This document shows, piece by piece, positions 21,659 through 32,699 of a DNA stretch of 64,000 nt. A program made the translations under genes and the position numbers. The notes beneath the pieces are model-generated. The model saw nothing but the letters and a program-made list of their open reading frames with translations, did not search any database and was not told where the DNA came from. Positions within the stretch are counted from its first letter, which is position 1, and the number at the start of each line of letters is the position of its first letter. This stretch comes from Zea mays (Eukaryota > Streptophyta > Magnoliopsida > Poales > Poaceae): positions 38,062,501 to 38,126,500 of the forward strand of contig NC_050098.1 of assembly GCF_902167145.1 (NCBI RefSeq), in the 5' to 3' direction.

Positions 21659-24600
21659 GCAAGTTCATTTTACTCTTGATGCATAAATTATCTATTCTTT
21701 CTACCACTACCTAAGCTGGGGTATGGGATGGTTAATATGCAATGTGAGTTGAGTGTAAGCCTGCATTAAGGAACACCTTTTTGCTACAAAAGGAAATGTG
21801 GGTTTGGGTTATGTTTTCAAAAGAAAAGTGTTTTTCCAAAATGGGTATGATGAAGGGTTATCACCCTTATCACCTTTGGGTGGGATGATCAGGGACTCTC
21901 TGGTTTAGGGAGGGCCTTAAGGTGTTGTCTTAGCCGGGTTAGGTGTGAGCATAAAGGATTGTCCCACTCGCATAAGGACCGGTTTGTCATCCTTCATACC
22001 CATATCAAGTAAAACCACTCGAGACTGTATGGACAGTCACTCGATCTGAACTTGCACGGTCTGAACCCTAGGGTTATGGTGGATGGGGAGCACCGAGAGG
22101 ACAAGGAAGGGGAATGTTTTGTCCTGGTTTGGGCATGGAGGTGGCCTTGTTCCTTTCGGAATAACCACCAAGGTAAGGACATGTAAGGAAGGAAATATCT
22201 TCGGTCGAGTCTCATGGCAGTGAGACCGCAGGGCCGGACTAGTAGGTAAAGTGTAACACCCTAGGTGTTTACTGTCTGCTCGACAACGAGTATAAATTTA
22301 AGCACGTAATATCAGTGGATAAAACAGATGCTAAATTTTAATCATCTTCGTCTATCACGATTTTAATATCGCATCTGTTTCGTCTGTCACGAGTTCGACA
22401 TCGTCTTTATCTATCCGGGCTCTTCCTATATTTTCGTGATGTTCGGAACATAGCTGTTTCGAAAATCGGTGCGTCCGGTGATTATTTAAAATTCATCGCT
22501 CGCGCGAATACGAATTCGGAAGCCCGACTCACACTCGGATGATTTTATCCCGGACAAATTAATTTGAACTCGACAACTAAAATGTTCGGGGCAAAATAAT
22601 CTGTATCGCGCGTTGTCTGAGAGAAATCATGTGCGAGGTTAGGATCCAATTTATCCGTCCGCACGCTGTTTTGGCGACAGCAACGAGTGTATAATAGCGG
22701 ATCGGGTTTCGGCTAATTTCGGTCGAATCACGCAGAACAAATTATCAGTGCCGAAATCAGTTTGTTTCGGTCTATCGTTTCTCGCCGGGATCCAAATCTT
22801 CGGATATAAACAATTATTAAATAATTCGGTTCCCACTCGTCCACCGTGAAATCGCGTACGAGGATCTATAATTGAGCTTCGATTCACTGGTAAATTATCC
22901 GTGGCTGTGGAACCAGGTGTTCAGACGCAGATGAAATTATTTGATTTTGAATCAAATGGAACACAGTCCGAAATACTGTTGTTAACATAATTCTGATTTG
23001 TTCCGATTGCGTCTCGCCCCGATCCAAAAATCATTAAATATAAATAACAGATATGAATTCATCTGACTCTAGAATAATCATCAAATCAAATCCTTCTCAA
23101 ATTACTGTCGATCTTATTTTGGTTCGATCTTTTATACATTTTCATATCCAAATATTTGCGATTTGTCGTTAAAAGAAGAAAAAGAAATTAAAAAAAGAAA
23201 ATATCTTCTTCCTCCTTATCTCCCGCCGCCCCTTCCTCCGATTTTTTCCAGGCCGCCGCTGTTCCGTCGCTTTCATCCGCTCGACCACCCCTGGATACAA
23301 TCCAGCCGCGCGCAGCCGGCCTTCTCCCATCTTCCATGGCGTGCCCCAGCCTCTGCTCCTCGGTTCTCCTTTCCTGTGCGCCGTCACATCTCCCTGCTCG
23401 TTCCCATGGCTCGCCCCCTTCGTCTCCTCGTCGTGGAGCTTCCTTCCCCAGCCGTGAACTCCCCTGCGCAGACCGCTCCTCTCCTGCTTTTCCTACGTCG
23501 CCCAGTTCCAGTGCAGCGGTCTCCCAGCTTCCTCTGTCCGACTGTCCGCTTCCCATGGCCGGCGCTTGGCCCCAGCTCGCCGCGCCCTGGAACTCCCTGG
23601 CGTGCTCGCCCGTCCGGGCTCTGCCCAGCGCCGCGGCTTCCAGCTCGCTCTCCAGCCTCCCTCTCTCCTGCGCCGCACCTTGCTCTCTGCTTGCTGCTCG
23701 CCGGTGCTCCAGCTATGGCGCTTCGTCGTCGCAGTTCTCTGTCCTCTGCACGCACCTCCCTGTCCACAACGCCGTTGTTCCGTACGCTTGACCCCTGAAA
23801 TCGCCGGCCGTGACCCTACGGTGGTGATGCACCCTCGCCGTTTTTAGTCCCTGCTCGCCTCACTTTCCATGGATGCACGCCCGCCTCGCCGTTCCTCTAG
23901 CTGTCGCGCTGCGCTGTTCTTAGTCGTCCCGGCTCTGCCTAGTCCCTTGTCCGGCTGAGCAAGCCCCTGGTGTCGTATTCCTCTAATCCAATCTTCAGTC
24001 TGTAGCCGAGTCCCTCCGCGCGCTCCTGTGCCATGGTCGCCGTGGAGCCTCACCGCCACAGTCCCAGCTCGGAGCTCCCAGCGCCGCGGTCTCGCCAGGA
24101 CCCCTGTCGAGCTCGTCCCTGCACGCGCGTTTTTCTGCGCGCAGCTTCCTCAAGTCACCGTGTGCCCAGCTCGCTCCAGCTCACCGATCGAGTTTCTCCC
24201 TCGCGTTCGGACGCGGTCGTTAACGCCCAGCCATGTGTTCTTTTTCCCCCAGCTCGTGGGTGTCGTCGTTCCATGTGCTTGGCCCTCAGAGTTCGCGAGC
24301 CATCACGACGTCCCCCGTCTATCGCGACATGCTTTGGTTGTTGATCTGCGTAGTTCCTGTTCGACAATCGGTTCCGTCTCCGTCAAACTTCTATTCACCA
24401 TTCCGCCGAGCTCCTTCAACACTGCTCCAACCCGTTGCCGTTGTTCCGTCGCCTCACTTCGACGCCAGTCTCTACGTGATGCCTCCAAATTGTGATCGCG
24501 TGGACAAAAGCATCCCCAAGAGAAGATGTCCAAAGATTGGATCTTGGTGTCCCAAGAGAAGATGTCCAAAGATTGGATGTTGGTGTGTGTGAAGTTCGTA

Positions 24601-24680
24601 TAATACCTGCCAAGCGCTCGACAAATTGCCTGGATCGGAAAACCATTACCAATCTTGCGGATTCGAGTCAAATATTGGAA

Positions 24681-26792
24681 CGGTGAGCTAATTTGCTATT
24701 TTATTGACCGGTTTGATGGATGAATTGATAGGTGTGTACGTCGCGACGATTATCCCGCTTGTAGCTCAGACACGTATTTATTTGACGCTTGTAGAAATAC
24801 GGGGCTACAGGTAGCATGGTAATTGTGTCCACGATTGCGAAGTCGTCGTGCTGCGTAGCTAAGTTTAGGTTTAACGACATAGGTTATGCGAGAAGATTAA
24901 ATCGGTGGTTCGTATCCGATGAATGGTCGAATTAATAATGGGAAGGTTAGGTTTAGATATTTATTATGCGAGGAATATATGGGTAAACCTGTGTGAAGAA
25001 TATGTTAATAAATTTATAGGTATGGTGTAATTTGATTAAAAATACTCTTCTTGCTAAGTTATAAAGTAATGTGATAAAGTCTAATGTTGTTAAGTCGATG
25101 TCTCGTGTGATGTGTCCAATATACTGCTTCCTTGATGCTTGCACAAAATCTTGTTGATTAAGAAATTAATTAACTTGTTGTCATTCTTAGTCTGATTATT
25201 TGGTATCCAAAGTAGTAAATTGAGATATTATAATTAGTTTGTAGGATATGCAAGTGAGTCTAGAGAAAAAGTTTAGACAATTAAATAAATTGCTTCTATC
25301 TATCCTATGAATGTTTAGTGGTAGGCGTTCTCTGTATTGCTCGTGTCAAATGGTGATTGTTGTTCTGAGTATCTAAATATAAGTAATATAAATAAGTCGG
25401 TTACAACTAATACCTAAAAACTTCGTAGTGAATAGTGCACGCAAATACTTTAAATATATAATCCTCTTCGGTATGGCGATAATTAGTCGTGTGCTATTCC
25501 TGTCTATACGCATTCATGTGCATCGTGCATTTCAATTAGGTACGATAATTGATCGCGCGATGCGGAAGATGAGCCAAGTCGACCCCAAGCGCGGGCTACT
25601 TCGCATGGTGATGCTGATGAACGGAACTGAAGATGGACAGACGAAACAAGTGTCAGAACAAAAGATGATCGCCAAGTGGACGTCGTCTAACAACACTAAC
25701 CTAGTGTTACTCCAGGCAAGCCCCGATGCATGCAACCCCTTTCTTGTGTTTTTAAATGATTTTTACACACTTTAAGTCTAGCGAAATGTGCATTAGGTTT
25801 GTAGGAGTTGCTTGGAAACCCTTTGATGCATTGCCTACCTTGATATCTATACCTTTATAGATACTTCTGATGAAGTATCAAAATATGATTTACAAAAATG
25901 CTTAGCCTTGCCTAGAGGTAAATCTTGTGGATAGAGGTTGTCCTTTGTGTTAATGCCTAGCTCAGGGGTTATCCTGAGGAAGGATGACTTCTGCCTGCAA
26001 GAATATTTTCATTGGGAGCAATGATAGGATCTTACTGCAAAGTTCCCTATAATGCTCTTTTCATCCTAAGGAACACAAACAATCCTAAGGGTGGAAGTAT
26101 TTAAATCGAGACTTGGGCTAGGAACAGGTATGTTCTACCCAGGTTGATTAAGGATTATAGAGAATGTAGGCCTGCTGACCGAGGGCCCTTTAACTGGTCA
26201 CATGCCTCATCATGGGTAAGCTTTGCCTCGGGTAGACTAATACCAGAATAAGATAACACGCAATGGGAGTGGAGAGATGGCGAGAGTAGCGTGTACCCTC
26301 TGTGGCAAGAGGCTGGACGGTGGTGTATCTGTGCTCTCGGTTGGCGTGAACCTGATCTGGTCTTAAGAACCCCAGTGGCGAGTTGACATATGCAAGGGTT
26401 AAGTGCTACATATGTCGTGTGATTGGAGATCCCCAGCTGGGTATTAATCGAATCAGGATCGCCATTACTTCTCGGATATGAAGACTTAGTCACTGACTTG
26501 CAATCTAAGTCATGGATGGAATCATAATGAGCAAAAATCGTGTTGTATGGATTAATGTGATGATGAAATTAGACTAGATGCAAACAAGGTCTATTAATAC
26601 TTAATCTAGCATTAAAATGTTGAAAGTAAGGATCCACTCATAGTAAGCTTTTCTGCAAACAGAGTCCTTGATTCTTGATAAGCCTTACCTTGAATCCTTT
26701 TAAAACCAGCATACCCTTGAGAGTCTTTTCTTTAGTCGGGTAAGTCTTGCTGAGTACTTGCGTACTTAGGGTTTTACCCATTGTTGTTGCAG
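24681..26792 (+). other. Intron/exon-like structure in LTR B
   Basis: The donor AACG|GTGAGC is at 24681 and the acceptor TTTCAATTAG ends at 25539. An exon-like segment, 25540-25715, ends CCAG|GCAAGC, a GC-type donor. The intron 25716-26792 (1077 bases) ends TTGTTGTTGCAG. Twenty-odd bases before it lies the near-palindrome TGAGTACTTGCGTACTTA (26751-26768). Confidence 0.5.
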
Positions 26793-27214
26793 GTTACGAG
26801 TCACTTGATTGTGATTGGTGTTAAGCGCCGGTGGGCACGACCTTCTTATAAGTCTAAGTAACTCTCCTATACTTCTTATTGAGGATTGTCATTGAGCTAG
26901 CATATATTTCAAAATTATAAATAATTTATAACATTTCAAAGTTTATTTCTTTAAATCACTTTTGTAATCACTCCAATAAACATAATGTAAATTTGTTGTA
27001 ACTTGTAACTTTTGTAATAAAGAAATTCCGCTGCAAAAATGTTGGTGTGTGATTTGTGTTTACTTAATCTTGCGATCTTGGTTGTAAGTGGTTTATCCGA
27101 GGTCCTTGGGGCACTCGGACAGATCCTGTTAAGTTATCTGGTGCACATGCATAGCGGTCTGAGGTCTTTGAGACAAGTGTAGGTGCATGTGAGCCTAATA
27201 ACTTGGGAGGTTTT

Positions 27215-28565
27215 TGAAAGTCGCCTAGAGGGGGGGGGGTGAATAGGGCGAAACTGAAATTTACAAATATAAACACAACTACAAGCCGGGTTAGCGTTAG
27301 TAATAAAGAAACGAGTCCGTGAGAGAGGGCGCAAAACAAATCCCAAGCAAATAAGCAAGTGAGACACGGAGATTTGTTTTACTGAGGTTCGGTTCTTGCA
27401 AACCTACTCCCCGTTGAGGAGGCCACAAAGGCCGGGTCTCTTTCAACCCTTCCCTCTCTCAAACGATCCACGGATCGAGTGAGCTTTCTCTTCTCAATCA
27501 CTTGGAACACAAAGTTCCCACAAGGACCACCACAAGTTTGGTGTCTCTTGCCTCAATTACAAGTGAGTTTGATTGCAAAGAAAGGATTAAGAAAGAAGAA
27601 AGCAATCCAAGCGCAAGAGCTCGAAGGAACACAAGCAAATCACTCTCTCTAGTCACTATGGCGTTGTGTGGAAATTGGAGAGGATTTGATCTCTTTGGTG
27701 TGTCTAGAATTGAATGCTAGAGCTCTTGTAGTAGTTGGGAAGTGGAAAACTTGGATGCAATGAATGGTGGGGTGGTTGGGGTATTTATAGCCCCAACCAC
27801 CAAATGTGGCCGTTGGGAGGCTGTCTGCTTGATGGCGCACCGGACAGTCCGGTGCACACCGGACAGTCCGGTGCCCCCTGCCACGTCATCACTGCCGTTG
27901 GATTCTGACCGTTGGAGCTTCTGACTTGTGGGCCCGCCTAGGTGTCCGGTGCACACCGGACAAGTACTGTTTGCTGTCCGGTGTGCCAGTATGGGCGCGC
28001 CTGACTTCTGCGCGCGCTGCGCGCGCATTTATTGCGCTGCAGGGAGCCGTTGGCGCGGAGTTAACCGTTGCTCCGGAGTCGCACCGGACAGTCCGGTGCA
28101 CACCGGACAGTCCGGTGAATTATAGCGGACTAGCCGTTGGAGTTTCCCGAAGCTGGCGAGTTCCTGAGGCTGATCTTCCTTGGCGCACCGGACACTGTCC
28201 GGTGTACACCGGACAGTCCGGTGTACACCGGACAGTCCGGTGAATTATAGCGGAGTCGCCTCTGGAAATTCCCGAAGGTGGCGAGTTTGAGTTTGAGTCC
28301 TCTGGTGCACCGGACATGTCCGGTGGTGCACCGGACATGTCCGGTGGTGCACCGGACAGTCCGGTGCGCTAGACCAGAGGTGCCTTCGGTTGGCCTTTTG
28401 CTCCTTTGTTGAATCCAACTCTTGGTCTTTTTATTGGCTAAGTGTGAACCTTTAGCACCTGTATAACTTATGCACTAGAGCAAACTAGTTAGTCCAAAGA
28501 TTTGTGTTGGGCAATTCAACCACCAAAATTAATTAGGGACTAGGTGTAAGCCTAATTCCCTTTCA
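27215..28565 (-). repeat. Opie-like 3' LTR (1351 bp)
   Basis: Plus-strand ends are TGAAAGTCGCC and CCCTTTCA. It has one more CCGGACAGTCCGG unit than the partner LTR and a longer G run near 27231. A TATA box lies at 27782-27789 (minus strand TATAAATA). Confidence 0.95.
27838..28366. repeat. Palindromic CACCGGACAGTCCGGTG array, 3' LTR copy
   Basis: Roughly ten full or variant copies, including exact ones at 27838-27854, 27857-27873, 28082-28098, 28101-28117 and 28350-28366. Each is an 8-base inverted repeat around one base. Variants have CAC-TGTC or CATGTC centres. Such palindromes upstream of the TATA box are a described feature of Sirevirus LTRs. Confidence 0.9.
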
Positions 28566-29443
28566 ATCTCCCCCTTTTTGGTGATTGATGCCAACACAAA
28601 CCAAAGCAAATATAGAAGTGCATAATTGAACTAGTTTGCATAATTTAAGTGTAAAGGTTGCTTGGAATTGAGCCAATATAAATACTTACAAGATATGCAT
28701 GGATTGTTTCTTTCTTATATAACATTTTGGACCACGTTTGCACCACATGTTTTGTTTTTGCAAATTCTTTTGTAAAACCATTTCAAATTTCTTTTGCAAA
28801 TAGTCAAAGGTAGTGAATAAGAATTTTTGCAAAGCATTTTCAAGATTTGAAATTTTCTCCCCCTGTTTCAAATGCTTTTCCTTTGACTAAACAAAACTCC
28901 CCCTAAATGAGATCCACCTCTTAGTGTTCAAGAGGGTTTTGATATACCATTTTTGAAATACTACTTTCTCCCCCTTTTGAACACAATAGGAAAACCAATT
29001 GATAATATTCAAGACTAAGTTTTTGAAAAATGGTGGTGGTGCGGTCCTTTTGCTTTGGGCTCATTTCTCCCCCTTTTTGGCATGAATCGCCAAAAACGGA
29101 ATCATTAGAGCCCTCTAAGTGCTATCTTTCTCTTTGGTCATAAATAAATGAGTTAAGATTATACCAAAGATAAAGTCCGGTTCCTTTGCTTTGGGCTCTT
29201 ACTCTCTCCCCCAAAGACAAGGTCCTTTTCTTTGATGCTCATGCTTTTCTCCCCTAAGAATGGAGAGTGACTTGGAGTGTCGGCGAGGTATGAGTTACGT
29301 AGTGGAAGCCTTTGTCTTTGCCGAAGACTCCAATTCCCTTTCAATATACCTATGACTTGGTTTGAAATAGACTTGAAAGCACATTAGTCATAGCATATAA
29401 AAGAGATATGATCAAAGGTATATAGGTGAGCAATGTGTGCAAT
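28566..29443 (-). other. Opie-like 3' untranslated region with polypurine tract
   Basis: Directly after the LTR, 28566-28579 is pyrimidine-rich on the plus strand (minus strand AAAAAGGGGGAGAT), the polypurine tract. The rest is AT-rich with several CCCCCTTTT blocks and no long frame. The Ji-like element has a related region at 50558-51411. Confidence 0.8.
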
Positions 29444-32400
29444 TTAACAAAAGAAATTCCTAGAATCAAGAATGTTGAGCTCATGCCTAAGTTTGTTAAA
29501 AGATTGTTCATCAAGAGGCTTGGTAAAGATATCGGCTAATTGATCTTTAGTATTAATGTAAGAAATCTCGATATCTCCCTTTTGTTGGTGATCCCTTAAA
29601 AAGTGATACCGAATGGCTATGTGTTTAGTGCGGCTATGCTCGACGGGATTGTCGGCCATTTTGATTGCACTCTCATTATCACATAGCAAAGGGACTTTGG
29701 TTAATTTGTAACCGTAGTCCCGCAGGGTTTGCCTCATCCAAAGCAATTGCGCACAACAGTGGCCTGCGGCAATATACTCGGCTTCGGCGGTGGAAAGAGC
29801 AACCGAATTTTGCTTCTTTGAAGCCCAAGACACCAAGGATCTTCCCAAGAACTGGCAAGTCCCCGATGTGCTCTTCCTATTGATTTTGCACCCCGCCCAA
29901 TCGGCATCCGAGTAACCAATCAAATCAAATGTGGATCCCCGAGGGTACCAAAGCCCAAACTTAGGAGTATAAGCTAAATATCTCAAGATTCGTTTTACGG
30001 CCGTAAGGTGGGATTCCTTAGGGTCGGATTGGAATCTTGCACACATGCAAACGGAAAGCATAATGTCCGGTCGAGATGCACATAAATAGAGTAAAGAACC
30101 TATCATCGACCGGTATACCTTTTGATCCACGAACTTACCTCCCGTGTCGAGGTCGAGATGCCCATTTGTTCCCATGGGTGTTTTGATGGGTTTGGCATCC
30201 TTCATTCCAAACTTGCTTAGAATATCTTGAGTGTACTTCGTTTGGCTTAGGAAGGTGCCCTCTTGGAGTTGCTTTACTTGAAATCCTAGGAAATACTTCA
30301 ACTCCCCCATCATAGACATCTCGAACTTCTGTGTCATAATCCTACTAAACTCTTCACATGTAGATTCGTTAGTAGACCCAAATATAATATCATCAACATA
30401 AATTTGGCATACAAACAAATCATTCTCAAGTGTTTTGGTAAAGAGCGTAGGATCGGCTTTACCGACTTTGAAGCCATTAGCAATAAGGAAATCTCTAAGG
30501 CATTCATACCATGCTCTTGGGGCTTGCTTGAGCCCATAAAGCGCCTTAGAGAGCTTATAGACATGGTTAGGATACTCACTGTCTTCAAAGCCGGGAGGTT
30601 GCTCAACATAGACCTCTTCCTTGATTGGTCCATTGAGGAAAGCACTTTTCACGTCCATTTGATAAAGCTTAAAGCCATGGTAAGTAGCATAGGCTAATAA
30701 TATGCGAATTGACTCAAGCCTAGCTACGGGTGCATAAGTTTCACCGAAATCCAAACCTTCGACTTGGGAGTATCCCTTGGCCACAAGTCGAGCTTTGTTC
30801 CTTGTCACCACACCATGCTCATCTTGTTTGTTGCGGAAGACCCATTTGGTTCCTACAACATTTTGGTTAGGACGTGGAACTAAATGCCATACCTCATTCC
30901 TAGTAAAGTTGTTGAGCTCCTCTTGCATCGCCACCACCCAATCCGAATCTTGAAGTGCTTCCTCTACCCTGTGAGGCTCAATAGAGGAAACAAAAGAGTA
31001 ATGTTCACAAAAATGAGCAACACGAGATCTAGTGGTTACCCCCTTATGAATATCGCCGAGGATGGTGTCGACGGGGTGATCTCGTTGGATTGCTTGGTGG
31101 ACTCTTGGGTGTGGCGGTCTTTGTTCCTCTTCCTCCTTGTCTTCCTCATTTGCATCTCCCCCTTGATCATTGCTATTATCTTGAGGTGGCTCATTTTCTT
31201 GATCTTCTACTTCATCAACTTGAGCTTCATCCTCATTTTGTGTTGGTGGAGATGCTTGCGTGGAGGAGGACGGTTGATCTTGTGTTCTTGGAGACTCTTC
31301 GGGTTCCTTAGGACACACATCCCCAATGGACATGTTCCTTAGCGCTATGCATGGAGCCTCTTCATCACCTATCTCATCAAGATCAACTTGCTCTACTTGA
31401 GAGCCGTTAGTTTCATCAAACACAACGTCACATGAGACTTCAACTAGTCCAGTGGACTTGTTAAAGACCCTATATGCCCTTGTGTTTGAGTCATAACCAA
31501 GTAAAAAGCCTTCTACAGTCTTAGGAGCAAATTTAGATTTTCTACCTCTTTTAACAAGAATAAAGCATTTGCTACCAAAGACTCTAAAATATGAAATGTT
31601 GGGCTTTTTACCGGTGAGGAGTTCATATGATGTCTTCTTGAGGATTCGGTGTAGATACAATCGGTTGATGGCGTAGCAGGCGGTGTTGACCGCCTCGGCC
31701 CAAAACCGATCTGAAGTTTTGTACTCATCAAGCATGGTCCTTGCCATGTCCAATAGAGTTCTATTCTTCCTCTCCACTACACCATTTTGTTGAGGTGTGT
31801 AGGGAGAAGAGAACTCATGCTTGATGCCCTCCTCCTCAAGGAAGCCTTCGATTTGAGAGTTCTTGAACTCCGTCCCGTTGTCGCTTCTTATTTTCTTGAT
31901 CCTTAAGCCGAACTCATTTTGAGCCCGTCTCAAGAATCCCTTTAAGGTCTCTTGGGTTTGAGATTTTTCCTGTAAAAAGAATACCCAAGTGAAGCGAGAA
32001 TAATCATCCACAATAACTAGACAGTACTTACTCCCGCCGATGCTTATGTAAGCAATCGGGCCGAATAGGTCCATGTGGAGTAGCTCAAGCGGCCTGTCGG
32101 TCGTCATGATGTTCTTGTGTGGATGATGGGCACCAACTTGCTTTCCTGCTTGGCATGCGCTACAGACCCTGTCTTTCTCAAAATGAACATCTGTTAGTCC
32201 TAAAATGTGTTCTCCCTTTAGAAGCTTGTGAAGATTCTTCATCCCAACATGTGCTAGTCGGCGATGCCAGAGCCAGCCCATGTTAGTCTTAGCAATTAAG
32301 CATGTGTCGAGTTCAGCTCTATCAAAATCTACTAAGTATAGCTGACCCTCTAACACACCCTTAAATGCTATTGAATCATCACTTCTTCTAAAGACAGTGA

Positions 32401-32686
32401 CACCTATATCAGTGAATAGACAGTTGTAGCCCATTTGACATAATTGAGAAACGGAAAGCAAATTGTAATCTAATGAGTCTACAAGAAAAACATTGGAAAT
32501 AGAATGGTCAGGAGATATAGCAATTTTACCAAGACCTTTGACCAAACCTTGATTTCCATCCCCGAATGTGATAGCTCGTTGGGGATCTTGGTTTTTCTCA
32601 TAGGAGGAGAACATCTTCTTCTCTCCTGTCATGTGGTTTGTGCACCCGCTGTCGAGTATCCAACTTGAGCCCCCGGATGCATAAAC
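29444..32686 (-). CDS. pol: Opie-like Pol polyprotein (protease, integrase, RT, RNase H)
   Basis: One frame, open from just after a TAG at 32687-32689 to the stop at 29444. The protease active site (WILDSG) is at about 32645-32665, upstream of the first ATG at 32632. Counted from that ATG: GAG-pre-integrase zinc finger at about 120-175 (H-x-H, C-x2-C), integrase core about 185-300 with [17 protein letters not shown] and [11 protein letters not shown] about 575-820 with [11 protein letters not shown] and YVDDIIFGS, RNase H about 905-1045 with [10 protein letters not shown] and [11 protein letters not shown]. All catalytic residues I can check are kept. Length fits copia Pol. It could be functional if expressed. 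Its frame differs from gag. Confidence 0.93.
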   Translation of the reverse strand, partial: VYASGGSSWILDSGCTNHMTGEKKMFSSYEKNQDPQRAITFGDGNQGLVKGLGKIAISPDHSISNVFLVDSLDYNLLSVSQLCQMGYNCLFTDIGVTVFRRSDDSIAFKGVLEGQLYLVDFDRAELDTCLIAKTNMGWLWHRRLAHVGMKNLHKLLKGEHILGLTDVHFEKDRVCSACQAGKQVGAHHPHKNIMTTDRPLELLHMDLFGPIAYISIGGSKYCLVIVDDYSRFTWVFFLQEKSQTQETLKGFLRRAQNEFGLRIKKIRSDNGTEFKNSQIEGFLEEEGIKHEFSSPYTPQQNGVVERKNRTLLDMARTMLDEYKTSDRFWAEAVNTACYAINRLYLHRILKKTSYELLTGKKPNISYFRVFGSKCFILVKRGRKSKFAPKTVEGFLLGYDSNTRAYRVFNKSTGLVEVSCDVVFDETNGSQVEQVDLDEIGDEEAPCIALRNMSIGDVCPKEPEESPRTQDQPSSSTQASPPTQNEDEAQVDEVEDQENEPPQDNSNDQGGDANEEDKEEEEQRPPHPRVHQAIQRDHPVDTILGDIHKGVTTRSRVAHFCEHYSFVSSIEPHRVEEALQDSDWVVAMQEELNNFTRNEVWHLVPRPNQNVVGTKWVFRNKQDEHGVVTRNKARLVAKGYSQVEGLDFGETYAPVARLESIRILLAYATYHGFKLYQMDVKSAFLNGPIKEEVYVEQPPGFEDSEYPNHVYKLSKALYGLKQAPRAWYECLRDFLIANGFKVGKADPTLFTKTLENDLFVCQIYVDDIIFGSTNESTCEEFSRIMTQKFEMSMMGELKYFLGFQVKQLQEGTFLSQTKYTQDILSKFGMKDAKPIKTPMGTNGHLDLDTGGKFVDQKVYRSMIGSLLYLCASRPDIMLSVCMCARFQSDPKESHLTAVKRILRYLAYTPKFGLWYPRGSTFDLIGYSDADWAGCKINRKSTSGTCQFLGRSLVSWASKKQNSVALSTAEAEYIAAGHCCAQLLWMRQTLRDYGYKLTKVPLLCDNESAIKMADNPVEHSRTKHIAIRYHFLRDHQQKGDIEISYINTKDQLADIFTKPLDEQSFNKLRHELNILDSRNFFC

Positions 32687-32699
32687 CTACAAAACAAGT

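Noticed and set aside
23163..24600. Several overlapping frames of 100-210 codons in LTR B
   Set aside because: Pro/Ser/Ala/Arg-rich frames on both strands of a pyrimidine-rich GC block. No conserved motif and no consistent start, so they are composition artefacts.
27838..28366. Regular palindromic repeats that resemble a CRISPR array
   Set aside because: Spacing is irregular, units are palindromes within an LTR, and the partner LTR has the same array. This is a eukaryotic Sirevirus regulatory repeat.
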